From positions 63,688,174 to 63,752,173 of the forward strand of contig CM017557.1 in assembly GCA_007844125.1 (NCBI GenBank): DNA of 64,000 nucleotides. Reading direction: 5' to 3'. This document shows positions 1 through 16,374 of this stretch, piece by piece. A program made the translations under genes and the position numbers. The stretch is from Sinonovacula constricta. Taxonomy: Eukaryota > Mollusca > Bivalvia > Cardiida > Solecurtidae. Under the pieces are notes generated by a model. That model saw only the letters and a program-made list of their open reading frames with translations. It was not told the DNA's origin and did not search any database. Numbering within the stretch: position 1 is the stretch's first letter; each line of letters starts with the position of its first letter.

Positions 1-30
1 TTCACTGGTAGTTTGTTCACAGAGTCCTTT

Positions 31-92
31 ATAGCTCAGTTGTTAGAGTGACCCAGCTAGTATTGGGGAGGTTTGTGGTTCAAATCAAAGTC
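31..92 (+). repeat. decayed tRNA-like SINE head
   Basis: A box-A-like stretch (tagctcagttgttagagtg) is followed about 35 bases later by a box-B-like stretch (gtggttcaaatc). This is the layout of the internal promoter of a tRNA or tRNA-derived SINE. The anticodon arm does not fold convincingly, so this is a degraded SINE head and not a working tRNA. Confidence 0.4.
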
Positions 93-478
93 CAGGCACA
101 CTTTTTCCTCTCCTGTTACTATAGTGTTTGACCTTCCATTTGGCGTGACTTGAATCCAAATTAATTGCTTTACCTCTGGTTAAAGCCCAGCAAATATTTT
201 CCTTCTTTGAACAATTGTAGTAAAGGGACCCATTCACAATTGACTACTGATTCTTTCCCTATCTTGTCTTGACCCTACACAATTACAAAAATTATCAATT
301 TTCAGCTAAATATTTTTATATGTCTGTTCTTCTTTATTTTATATGTCATTTAAACATTCAATTACCACTGAAGAGCAACGTAAATGGGTGCAATTTACTG
401 TTAAGTCCAAACTTTAAGCATTCAAAAAAGTTTCCTCCTTCAAGCTGTTGAAATTTTCCATTGATATAAGGTGAAATA

Positions 479-1002
479 ATAGATAGTTTCCATGTGATGT
501 CATAGGCACTGATAAGACAGTTTAAGGCAGCCATCTTTGAAGGCAGAAGCTAATGCAGGCCGAAATCTGGAAATATGTGCTGTCTTAAACTCACCACGGT
601 GTTTTTATTTTTCAGTCTATTTTACTGAATTTTATATCAAATTTAACAGCTTTTATAAAGTATTTTAAATATCAAATTTTTTTTTCTGATAGTTTAAAAG
701 GTAAAAAAATATAAGTAAAATAGATACACTGTTCATTTTGTTTAAAGATGAGCCAATAATTTTATTTATTTCCATGTATTATTTCTCTGTGCATTTATCA
801 ATTTAAAAAATATTGCATTCTAAAAATATGAATTTGAAGAGCTTTCGAATGATGTATAGCTTTTAATTTTTGGACCACAAATGAAAAAATTACAAGAAAA
901 TACAATGTATGCTTCTATACAATTCATCTGAAAATCCCTTGAAGTTGCCATCAAAGATGGCTGCCAAAATAAAGGATCTTCACTGATGTGGAAACTATCT
1001 AT
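479..1002. mobile_element. MITE-like TIR element, family A, copy 1
   Basis: The element is bounded by perfect 14-bp terminal inverted repeats, ATAGATAGTTTCCA at 479-492 and its reverse complement at 989-1002. A second inverted pair lies just inside (gccatctttgaaggca near 530 and catcaaagatggctgcc near 950). The interior is AT-rich and codes for nothing. A diverged copy in opposite orientation lies at 10214-10704. No transposase is present, so this is a non-autonomous DNA transposon of unassigned superfamily. Confidence 0.75.
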
Positions 1003-6752
<5,750 letters not shown>

Positions 6753-6936
6753 CATGGATGACATAACAGAATACTGAGTAGTAAAATCAACACAGTGAAG
6801 TAATATATCCCTGTATAAGAAAAGGGTAAATAAGAAAAGGTCCTATTAAGAATGCTTAATGGGGTGCTTAAACCTGGTTTGTGGAGCGCTCCAACCTCAC
6901 ACTTCCTGAAGGTTTTTCTATCAAACAAATAGTGTA

Positions 6937-6942
6937 AATAAA
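6937..6942 (+). terminator. candidate polyadenylation signal of ribokinase
   Basis: This is the first AATAAA after the ribokinase stop, about 185 bases downstream. Further AATAAA hexamers lie at 7008 and 7102. Which is used cannot be told from sequence. Confidence 0.35.
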
Positions 6943-7050
6943 AGTGAGACAACTAACAGAAAGCACCTGCATCGGGAGTTAAAACTGATAAAATGACCTA
7001 GTGATATAATAAACTATCAACATATGTACAATGCGTATAAGTTATATTAC

Positions 7051-7100
7051 AGACAAGCTACCTACCTTGGGATCAGATGCCTCCGGAAATATTACTGTGA
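7051..7100 (+). repeat. duplicated ribokinase terminal coding segment
   Basis: These 50 bases align without gaps to the last 50 bases of the ribokinase gene (6703-6752), with about 12 mismatches. Both translate in the same frame to TSYLxxDQMPPEI plus two residues and a TGA stop. The copy is preceded by an acceptor-like gttatattacag. A third, broken copy (cctactttaagaccaaatg) lies near 7180-7220. It could be an alternative last exon or a fossil tandem duplication. Confidence 0.6.
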
Positions 7101-7225
7101 CAATAAAAGCATGACTCGGCAGTAGACTAATTTGAGTGAAATACTTAAATCCCACATTTCGTAACCAGTCAAACAACCTACTTTAAGACCAAATGTCTAA
7201 ATAATATTCCTGTGTTCAGTACTGA

Positions 7226-9534
7226 CAACATTAAGGATTATAGAAGAGCTTCAGCTGAAAGTAAAAGACTAAATTTCTTTGTATCATACTCTCAACAGGA
7301 CATATTAAATTATGTTGACAAACTGCCGAGGTTTATAGAAGAATTGACCAAATTAAGGCTGAAAGAATAATGATTTCAAAATACTACAGATATTTATAGA
7401 TGCATTTGAAGATTTGCCTGTTTGCTATTTTCCATTAAAAAATACATTATAAATGCTTAGAGAAAAAAAATTATATTAATAAATGCTAGCATTGAGAAAG
7501 ATATTTTCATGTATATGGAAACATAGAGGATTTTAGTCTTTATTTAAACTCATAAGGCATTACTTTTTAATTGTGGTTGTAAAGTATAGGAGAAATGTAA
7601 AACAGATGCACTCACTCTGCATTTGTGTTTTTGCCACTTTCTAATTCCCACTAAGACATGGAGTTCTACTCACAACAAAATTTTTGATCAAGGAGAATAT
7701 AATTAATTCACTAATGCACTGTATCGTGAAATGCTGAAGTGTCTCCCAGATTTCAATTACTGTGTTCAGAATCAATATTTGCCGATATGGTCTTATTTAT
7801 TTCACTCACACAGGTTAACTTCCCTAAAATTTCACTAAGAAATTACCCATTTCTTTCATTAACTGAAATCTTTGTGTATATAAAAAAATCAAATATCTGC
7901 AGTGTTAAATTGGGCTATTTGAGTTTTATTCTTGCAGCAAAGATAACCAAACTCGATGTGTGTATAGTTTTGGGGCAATGTCACAATTCCAGAGTTATGA
8001 GAAGGCTGAAGTTCAGAAGCTCAAAGGATTGACCCTGCATGACCATGACCAGTTGCGATCCGTTGTTGGGCCTGGGAAGAAGTAGTGGGTTTAAATGTTA
8101 ACATTAATATTGTAATCACGGTAGTTTGCACGGCACATTCAGTTTGCTTTTCAGTAGGGAGGAAGTTAAGGTACATGTAGTAAAATTGGGGTTAAAGTGC
8201 TTCAAAACTGGGAGTTGAGGGTTCAAATCCTGGTATAGCCATGTTTGGTCAACTGTTTTTCTACCTACATTGTTCACTTTGACAATTATTTCTGCATCCC
8301 TCTACCAGATTTTGTACAGCTATTAATTATTTTTTGTATTTTATATATTCAGCATACATAGGACTACAAAACATGACAAAATGAAAAAAAAAATCTTTGA
8401 AACAGTTTCCGAAAAAATTGTCAAACTTGAGAAAACTAACTGATTTTATTTGCATAAAAAATTGTGGTCAAATGATCATATATCACATATTTTGTTTAAT
8501 ATACAGTGTATATGATATCTAATCATATTTTTTTGTTTAGTGGTTTGTTGTCTTTCATTAAAAGAGAATTTTTGAGAAAATGTTGTTAGTCATACTTTTA
8601 TTATGTCTTTAAATACTTTGTGAACATGGAAAAGTGCTTGAGAAATACACAGAAAAAAAGTCTGCTATCCTATGGTCAGGATAATAGGTTACAACAAAAA
8701 AAAATGAGCATGTCAACTCCCTTTTGTCTTTCCATATATGAACTCAGCATGACAGTAAAATATGTAAAAATGATAACAAATCTTTGATAGGAAATAAAAT
8801 GTAGGAATCGTCTTTAAACTAGAAGTTATTAAATTGGGTAATGCATATATACATGAAATGAAGATTTATGAATAAACAATGCCGCAATAGTAAATTGTGG
8901 TATGTTAATAATATTTCACAAGAGGGATTCTGTCCAACTTGGAAAATTCATGAGAAGGATTCTCAATTTCTGCCCAACTATGCCAAAAGGACTGAAGAGA
9001 TATATCTGGGAGAGATTTTATCTTTCACCTCCAATTCTGATACAAAACTGAGTAAATGTATATGCAATATTATTTCATATGCAAGTGAACAAAAATAAAA
9101 AAGGGGCTAAGGATGGTTTCTTTCAGAAACCAGTATCAAGTTGCATCTAAAGAAATAAACAAAAGGAAAAAGATATTGCTGACTTTATGATAATGATTTA
9201 CATTAAAGTGATCCGCAGCTGTAGGAATCACCATGTATTTTTAGCTTTTTTTACAATATTTATGCCTTTTTTACAATATTTAAAGTGATTGTTGCTTTGA
9301 AATCCTTCTGGTGCATACTTTTGATCTACAATTCGATAACTGGAAAAAGCACTTATTTGAAAATATTTAACTACCGGTACACATTTTCTGGCTCCAACAG
9401 CAAATAATAATATATTTACAAGTTTACTTGAAAATATTTATTTATTGTCAATATTTACTAGTTACCTTTTCGGAAGCTTATACTGCAATAAATGATATAC
9501 ATAAAATGTGAATTTGTTGTTGTTGTTTTGTTTA
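7226..9534. other. AT-rich intergenic DNA
   Basis: No coding exon or structural RNA is recognised. A decayed tRNA-like trace lies near 8180-8245 (gggttcaaatcctggt). A short internal repeat (ttttttacaatattta twice) is at about 9247-9282. Open frames here are short and have no family resemblance that I recognise. Confidence 0.5.
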
Positions 9535-9897
9535 TATTTTATCACAACAATCCGATTTTGGTCTTTTGGCAACATTCAGCTTATTATTGGTTAAAGAGAC
9601 CTCAGAAAATGTATCAGTAAAACCAGTGGCGCACCACTGGACAACCATGTGAACTTTTTCTAAGGCCAAAGAGGGAGATTTTCACTTGCAAAAAGAGGAG
9701 TTTTGTTATTTTCCTCTCATTTTCAAATAATTTTGAACCTTAAAAGCAGGAGTCTCCCTCCAAAAGTGGGAGAGTTCACATGTATGCAACATACCCTACA
9801 TAAAAGTTCTCTCCATGACCGGGACTTTAGTCCATGCATTGAGGGATTAGAGAGTTACAAGTTGGCGACTCTTAACTGCTCAATGCCAAGCAGCATT
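9535..9897 (-). mobile_element. SINE family 3 copy split by a MITE insertion
   Basis: The plus-strand body of SINE family 3 starts near 9535 (aacattcagcttattattgg, cagtggcgcaccactgg). It breaks at about 9642 and resumes at about 9784 (ccctacataaaagttctctcc, gagagttacaagttggcgact, aactgctcaatgcc). The interrupting 140 bp is a separate TIR element. The SINE is therefore the older of the two. Confidence 0.65.
9643..9783. mobile_element. short TIR element, family B, copy 1
   Basis: About 140 bp bounded by catgtgaactttttc on the left and gagagttcacatg on the right, an inverted pair. Inside are complementary halves: aaagagggagatttt against ctccctccaaaagtgggag. A related copy lies at 42050-42232. 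The element can fold nearly end to end and has no coding capacity. Confidence 0.65.
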
Positions 9898-10213
9898 TTT
9901 TTGTAAAAGGTTTGTTTTATCTAAACTCTAAATAAATCACGCATGGTAACACAGTGCTAATGACCATGTGTACACTACCCGTTTCATTTTGGTTCAGTCC
10001 TAAAAAAGCTTTGGAAACTGCAATTGCAGTGAATGGTCTATTAGAAAAGATTGCATTATATACAGATAGTTGTTTCTTTGATCCAACATCAAAAAAAAGC
10101 TTTGCATTATGTACAGCAAGTTTAATTAAGTTGATTTTCCGAAGGAGTGAGTAAGCACAGTGCTTGCAGCGCTTTATTTTATTTTATTGACCACTACCAG
10201 GTATGTGCTGCAT

Positions 10214-10704
10214 ATAGATAGTTTCTACATCAGTGAAGATCCTTTATCTTGGCAGCCATCTTTGATGGCAACTCCAAGGGATTTTTAGATGAATTGCATA
10301 GTAGCGTAAATGTTATTTTCTTGTAATTTCTTCATTTGTGGTGCAAAAAGTAAAAGATCTACACCATTGAAAAGCACTTGAATTTCATATTTTCAGAATA
10401 AACTATTTTTAAAATTGATAAATGCACAATGAAATAATACACAAAATTAAATAAAATTATTGGCTTATTATTATTGGTTATATTTTTTTACCTTTTAAAC
10501 TATCAAACTACAGTTTTGATATTAAATTGACTTCATAAAAGCTGTTAAATTTAAAATAAAATTCAGAAAAATAGACTGAAAGTAAAAACACAGTAGTGAG
10601 TTTAATACAAGTATTTTCAGATTTCGGCCTGCATTTACTTCTGCCTTCAAAGATGGCTGCCCTAAACTGTCTTATTAGTTTCGGACATCACAAGGAAACT
10701 ATTG
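10214..10704. mobile_element. MITE-like TIR element, family A, copy 2 (inverted)
   Basis: This is the reverse-complement relative of 479-1002. It begins atagatagtttctacatcag, matching the inverted right end of copy 1. It ends in a diverged TIR (aaggaaactatt), with ctgccttcaaagatggctgc inside. The two copies face each other across the ribokinase gene. Confidence 0.75.
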
Positions 10705-11530
10705 AAAGACTTTAGCATTTCCTCAGTGATTTGCTTTGGTTGTAAATCCTTGTAGAATTGTCCTATTAAGTATTAACGTGCTGTCACCTTTCACCTTGTC
10801 CCCAATAAAGCTGGTTCCTTCTGTATTTAAACTTAATATTCAAATTATGCAGAGGACGTTGGTACTTGTGAGGGCACTATCCAATCAGGTCTCAAAAAAA
10901 GTTAAATTGGCCCTGGGGGAAATTTGACTCTAGAAGACCAGGGAGATGTCCGGAGTGTCAAACATTTTTTTATTAAGCCAAAATTGTCATAAAACACTTG
11001 TCAGAGTACACAGAATAACTAGAATATTATATCTGAGGACACAGAATAGCTAGAATATTATTCCCACCGCAAGTATGCGTTTCATCATTCTCTAAACAAG
11101 CAAACCTTTAAACGACTGCACTAAATGTTGAAACGGGTTGATTTATTTATGCATTATAATGTTAAAAATATTGTCAGTCTATCTATTTAACACGAAAGAA
11201 AATAATGTATTCTTATAATAATGAATATATAATGTAAGCAAATGTTGTATATTAAGACATTTAAAGAAGGTATGTCATTTAAATTTAGGGAATGCAAAAT
11301 TTAGTATTCTTCAACCTTTACAACTCGCGAACAGCTGTTAATTAGCAGTCAAATTAAGGTTGTCAAATCAAGGTTAAGCATTTTGCAAATTGGTCTTAAC
11401 TGCCGTGATAATTTAATTATTGATTAGCAATTACTATATCAGTTCCTTTCTCTCGGCTTAGACTGTTTTCTATACCTAATTGTAACTGTAATGGCAAATG
11501 GTCAAAGAACCTATCTATCATTTCAGGGTA
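10705..11530. other. intergenic DNA, nothing recognised
   Basis: No exon, tRNA-like head or clear repeat is visible. A short direct repeat (cacagaatarctagaatatta) occurs at about 11009-11060. Confidence 0.45.
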
Positions 11531-11957
11531 GCAGGACTTTTCGACCCCAAGACATTTCGACCCCAGCCATATTTACGAGACATTTCGACCCCAAGACTTT
11601 TCGACCCCAGGTCTAAGAAATGAACAGATACGTTTCTTTTATTTCAAACCGTTCTTTCGTATACTTATCAAAACTTAATAAAAAGTTCTCATACTATGTT
11701 CTACGTATGCATTGTGTTTTCATTTGTTTTACTTATGACACAACGTATAGGCAGAACTGTAGTTGGAATACTAAGTTTCTATTAGCATATATAACACCTG
11801 TTTCCTATGGTAGTGTTGATTCCATAATGAAGGTTAAAAATTTAAAACCAACCCAATTATAGATACCCAATGTTACTTTAATTTGGGGTTGAATTGTCTT
11901 GGGGTCGATTTGTCTTTGGGGTCGAATAGTCTCAATATTTTTGGGGTCAAAAAATGT
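11531..11957. mobile_element. fold-back element with iterated TTTCGACCCCA ends
   Basis: The left arm (11531-11612) holds four copies of ttcgacccca spaced by short spacers. The right arm (about 11880-11957) holds at least four copies of the complement, tggggtcgaa and variants. The arms flank about 270 bp of AT-rich DNA. Subterminal repeats inside long inverted arms are typical of fold-back or MULE-like non-autonomous elements. No transposase is present. Confidence 0.7.
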
Positions 11958-12109
11958 ATGATTCTCATTTCAGCGCGTTTGTTTATAAAAGACTGTAAAT
12001 CTGCAAGATTTAACAATTACATTGTTGAAGACAAAAAAAAGTGCAAGTTCAACTTTGCCGTGCAATACGAGTCTCTTGTAAACATTTGTGTAGCTCTGTC
12101 AGACTCTTG

Positions 12110-12517
12110 AGCAGGAGGCTGATCGTGGGTTGTAACTGCATACTGGTTTACTGATTATTGCAGTACTTGCAGAATTTGAATAAACACATTGATAACTAGT
12201 TCACATTAACTTTATTAACAAGTGGGTCAAACACCAATGCAGACAGATGGGACAGTGTTTATATTTACCCTGCTAATTACGTAACAGTTGGGATAGGCGT
12301 CAGCATCTGGAGTGATATCAAATTACTACAATGTGGGAGGGGCTTTACTGTGTTGTTACACATAGACTGAATATTTTTAGCGAGTGATAAGCATCTTCTG
12401 CGAGAAATCAACACACTTGGTTAAAGTGCACTTTAAATCGTGCGCAAGTCTAACATTAGTTATATAAGGTCAGGTCAGGTAAAAGGGTTAAGTTAGTGCA
12501 AGGAATTAGTATTTTAA
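12110..12517. other. upstream region of the F-box gene
   Basis: No exon is recognised. A short direct repeat gtcaggtcaggt lies near 12470. Promoter assignment is not possible from the sequence alone. Confidence 0.3.
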
Positions 12518-12594
12518 ACCTCCCCACATGAATGTTCTCGCTTCGATCAGGACTGGAACCCACGCTTTGATGGGCTAAGGAGTTATAAGAAGGC
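12518..12594 (-). mobile_element. SINE family 3 fragment
   Basis: Only the tRNA-proximal part remains (cctccccacatgaatgttct, ggactggaacccacg, ctaaggagttataag). This fragment is the closest single-copy relative of the 52-bp minisatellite unit at 30.7-32.2 kb. Confidence 0.6.
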
Positions 12595-12816
12595 CTTTTT
12601 AAATGACTGAAATGAGAAGATGTTAAGGCGATTGTAATGCAGAACTACATAAAGTAATATTTTATTAATGACCAGCTTAATGTAAGAACAATTTTTGCAG
12701 CGACGTACACTGTGATGTAACTCAAATAGAGAGATATATTTACTGTATGCCACATGACCTTTTTGTCTCATCCATAGGTTGAACCAGTCTGACACAAATG
12801 GCACTGGGAGACAGAC

Positions 12817-14724
12817 ATGGATTATGAACATTTGCCACCACATGTGCTCATTAAGATATTTTCCCACCTGACATGCAGAGACATCGTGTGTGGTGTACGG
12901 CAGACATGTTGGTCATGGTACCATCTCAGTTTCCACAAAATCTTCTGGAACAGTTTAGACCTATCAAATTTCAGTGATGTTGACACTACAAAAGCTTCAT
13001 TCTTGGCCTTAGTGGCCAGCATATCAGAGTGCATAGAGACCCTGCATGTAAATGTGGATTGGGCCATTTTAGAAGAGGTGTTGTTTGAGAATAACTATGG
13101 CCCTAATGTTCGCCACTTGAAAATAAAGTTAGTTGATGATGTAAGTGATAAGGCAAGAAATCAAGGGTCTAATTCTGACTTGTTAACCTGTTTGAAGAAC
13201 ATGTCTGTTGAACAGACTCATAATATTCTGTCCTTGTCATTCTTACACTGCCAAAGCTGGCAAAACCTGCTGGAAGACCTTACACCAATTTTTCCAGATC
13301 TTTCTGAAATATCAGTCGACTTTTGCAAACAAGTTCCTGAAGAGTTTTTCTTAGCCCATAGAAGCTTAAAATCTATATCCCTTCAGAACTCATCTGTAGA
13401 TCCCAAGGTACTGCAAATCATGCTTCGTGATTTGCCGTGTTTGAAAACATTGAATCTTGCGTGTTGTATTTTAGGTGAAGATTTGATGCTTTTAACTGAA
13501 AAGGAGATCAGGATCGAAACATGCTGTCCTAATCTCACAGAACTTGTGTTGGATTGTGCAATAGTCAAAGATTCATTATTCTGCCAGATGGTAAAGGGGG
13601 CAAACAATCTGCAGCATATATCAATTAGTAACTGTTCCTACTTGACCAACATTGGCATTGAATGTCTTGCTCAGCACTGTCCAAAACTACATACTTTGAT
13701 ACTCAACTCAGATAACTTCTCTACTAGCAATGTGACAAATTCTGCACTGGAATTTATAGCAGCAAATTGCAAATATCTTCACACATTGAAAGCTAATTTT
13801 TGCAAAGAATTGAGTGACCCAGGTCTTAATGCAGTTGCCACATACTGCTCACGACTGACCCATCTTGATTTTGGGGGATGCACGGCCTTGACTGATAACT
13901 CTGTGCTAAGACTTGTTTCAAACTGCCCAAAACTATCATACCTTAGATCTAGGTTCGTGTGTACAGCTTACATCTGCATCAGTGAACTATGTGCTTCGCT
14001 CCCTCATTTTTTTGCAATACCTTAACCTAGACAGTTGTCACCGGCTCTCAGGCCTGAACTTAACAAATGATTCTTACTGTGTTAAAAACATATCAATGAA
14101 AAAAAGTCAATTACAACTGTGTGCAAGATGACAGCATGGTGGAAAATTACACAGAAAAAACATGTAATGAGAACAGGCTTGTCAGCCTTGCAAATCATTC
14201 TCACCTACATCGACTTGATTTGCGATTCTGTTCCAATCTGACAAACAGATGTGTTCAGGAGATCGCAGCATGGTGCCCAGATTTGCGCGAGCTGGATATC
14301 CAAGCCTGCTCGATGGTATCAAACACCGGTCTCATAGACATTGTGAATAAATGTCAGTTTCTCACCAAGTTGAATGCATCAGGTGGATCTATCATTGGCA
14401 GCTTCAAAACTGAATGATGACTTCCTGTCCGCAGTGGCTGAGCATTGCCAGAATCTTAAAATTCTACAAATAACTGCCGTATATGATATATCCGTCGATG
14501 GTGTGGCAGGGGTAATTACACACTGTCCAAACATAGAAGAGATTAAGGTCTCAGAAAATAGATGTCGGCAGAAAACTGTCATACCAGTGAATGAGAGGAC
14601 ATTGCTCAGTATAGCATCTGGAATTCAACGCAAATTGATACACATGTCAAAAGCAGGGTCTATAGTGCGTATATTCTTGCACAACAATGTGGAAAATAAA
14701 ATTGCTGTGAATGCCATAGGATAA
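12817..14724 (+). CDS. F-box/leucine-rich-repeat protein, intronless, with three frame shifts in the 3' half
   Basis: An F-box protein of the FBXL type, predicted to bind SKP1 in an SCF ubiquitin ligase and to recruit substrates through its LRRs. The F-box is residues about 4-48 (YEHLPPHVLIKIFSHLTCRD onward, then TCWSWYHLS, FWNSLDL). Cysteine-type LRRs follow, such as CPKLHTLIL, CKYLHTLKA, CSRLTHLDFGGCTALTD, CPDLRELDIQACS and CQNLKILQI. The first open frame ends at 14025, but LRR coding continues in the next frame from about 13945, in the third from about 14100 and back in the first from about 14385, ending at TAA 14722-14724. Each step equals one extra base: near TACCTTAG, in an A7 run at 14099-14105, and near 14390. 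Undone, about 634 residues result. The lack of introns suggests a retrocopy or an intron-poor paralogue. The start has a fair context (gacATGg), and cttttgtctcatccatag just upstream could be the acceptor of a 5' UTR intron. The exact FBXL member is not recognised. Confidence 0.85.
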
Positions 14725-14745
14725 GCTGAGTACAACCAGGCAAAC

Positions 14746-14751
14746 AATAAA
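14746..14751 (+). terminator. candidate polyadenylation signal of F-box gene
   Basis: AATAAA lies 21 bases after the F-box stop codon. It is very close, so a later site is possible. Confidence 0.35.
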
Positions 14752-14829
14752 TGGTGTAGATTTAGGAGTAGCCATTTTTCCATAGATTTTCACTGTCATC
14801 CCATGTACATTATTTTCTTTTCTTTCTTT

Positions 14830-15890
14830 TTTGACTGCCTAACTTAGTGTATTTATAGCTACTAAATTCATTGAGGAGTCTAGGTCTTGAACCACAAACC
14901 ATTTAAAACTGTTATTTAAAACAAAATGACTGCCAGATTAATTATGGCTTTAAAGATTGGCCGAGTATAAATTAAGATAAATTGTAACCAGTTAGTGATA
15001 AAAAAATGGCAATCATAACATGTGACAACTTATAAGGATTGTTTTTATCTCCATAAAACATTTTGTTTTAGTAGATCTCATTTTTTATGTTAAGTAGACT
15101 AGTTTTGGATGTTTTGTATATTTAATATGGAGTATGCACCAGTAATGCTTTATTGACACTATTAATGCCCCAGATAAGATGAGTGCAGTTCCTGCTAACA
15201 CCTTTAATCCTCTTCCTAGCCCTATACACCTGGTACTTGTTAGAATCATTTTGATATGACAATATCAATGAGTACCAGCAATATAAGGTTTGGTTGAGAA
15301 TTATGGGATATATGATAACAGGGGGTCAGATTTCATGCTCGTATTGGGAGCTCTGGATTAAGACTACCTAGTTTCATCATTTTGTTATGAGCTCACTTGT
15401 GATATATTAGTTCAGAGTTATTATAAGTTGTGATACTGGTATCAGAGTTATTTCTTATTATCTTTATATTATCTTTGTTTTTGTATTGTTATTTAATGTT
15501 ATTAGAGCTTATATAAAAAAAATATGAAAGTGCTTTAAGAACAGGGGTATTCACTATGTTAGAGAGGTAGTCAAATTTTGAGATAAGACCAGCTGGATAT
15601 GTTTATGTTAAGTTTTGATGACTGCTGTGTAGCAGGATTTTGACTCATTGATTACCTTTTGTTTAGCATTAAATGATTGAAAAATGTATAACTACTAGTA
15701 CCTTTTGGTTGCCTTGGATGCAAGAATCTTTGTCAGGTCAACAGTTTCTTATAACTGTAATGCTTTGAATGTAATATGATTTGAAGTAATGGTACTAGTA
15801 CAAAAATTACTTTAATTGGCAAAAAAGTGTTAATTGCTTTTCTAAAGCATGTTGTGATATTATTTATTATTATTTAATGTTTAGCATGTT
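14830..15890 (+). repeat. downstream duplication, copy A
   Basis: Non-coding DNA downstream of the F-box gene that recurs, diverged, at 16375-17867. Shared anchors in the same order include gtatttatagctactaaatt (compare atgtatttaaagctcctta), cctcttcctagccctataca, cctggtacttgttagaat, gagtaccagcaatataaggt, gagctcacttgtgatatatt and gaagtaatggtact. Confidence 0.8.
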
Positions 15891-16026
15891 TTTATACATA
15901 TATTATCCAAATAAAAAGATAAGCCCTGGTTAAATGTCAGAGCATATCATATGTTGATAACTGTATGCAAACTAGTCGTGTCACTTCTAACGCATAATAC
16001 ATAAAACATAAAACAAGAATGCATTA

Positions 16027-16087
16027 AGACTAGCTCAGTTGGTTAAGCATTAGACTAATATACAATAGGTCCCTGGTTTGAATCTTA
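16027..16087 (+). repeat. tRNA-like SINE head fragment
   Basis: tagctcagttggttaagca (box A) and ctggtttgaatct (box B) are about 31 bases apart. The stems are poor, so this is a SINE fragment and not a tRNA gene. Confidence 0.45.
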
Positions 16088-16095
16088 CAGAAGCT

Positions 16096-16315
16096 GTGCC
16101 CATTGCGGAGTGGTAGGAGTCGCTGATTTGAAACTCCTCAGCCCTTCACTGCGTGTGTTTTGAGTCGTGGTCGGGGCGAGAAATTGCATGTGGAAGGTTT
16201 TCCATCCAGCCTGTGATGTGCTGGTGATTCTACCCAGGCTAAGTCTGGGGTCTTCCTCCACCAATTATTAGTGGGACATTGCCAGTATGACCATAATTGT
16301 ATCAGTGTGATGAAG
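16096..16315 (+). mobile_element. SINE family 3 copy at the duplication junction
   Basis: This copy runs opposite to most others. The head (cattgcggagtggtaggagt, then aaactcctcagcc) comes first, followed by the body complements ggtgattctacccaggct, ggtcttcctccaccaattat and ttgccagtatgaccataatt. It sits between the two halves of the local duplication. Confidence 0.75.
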
Positions 16316-16374
16316 CAAAAACAAACAAACATACAAAAACCAACCATTTTATTTTCTGTTATTACATTTATTCC

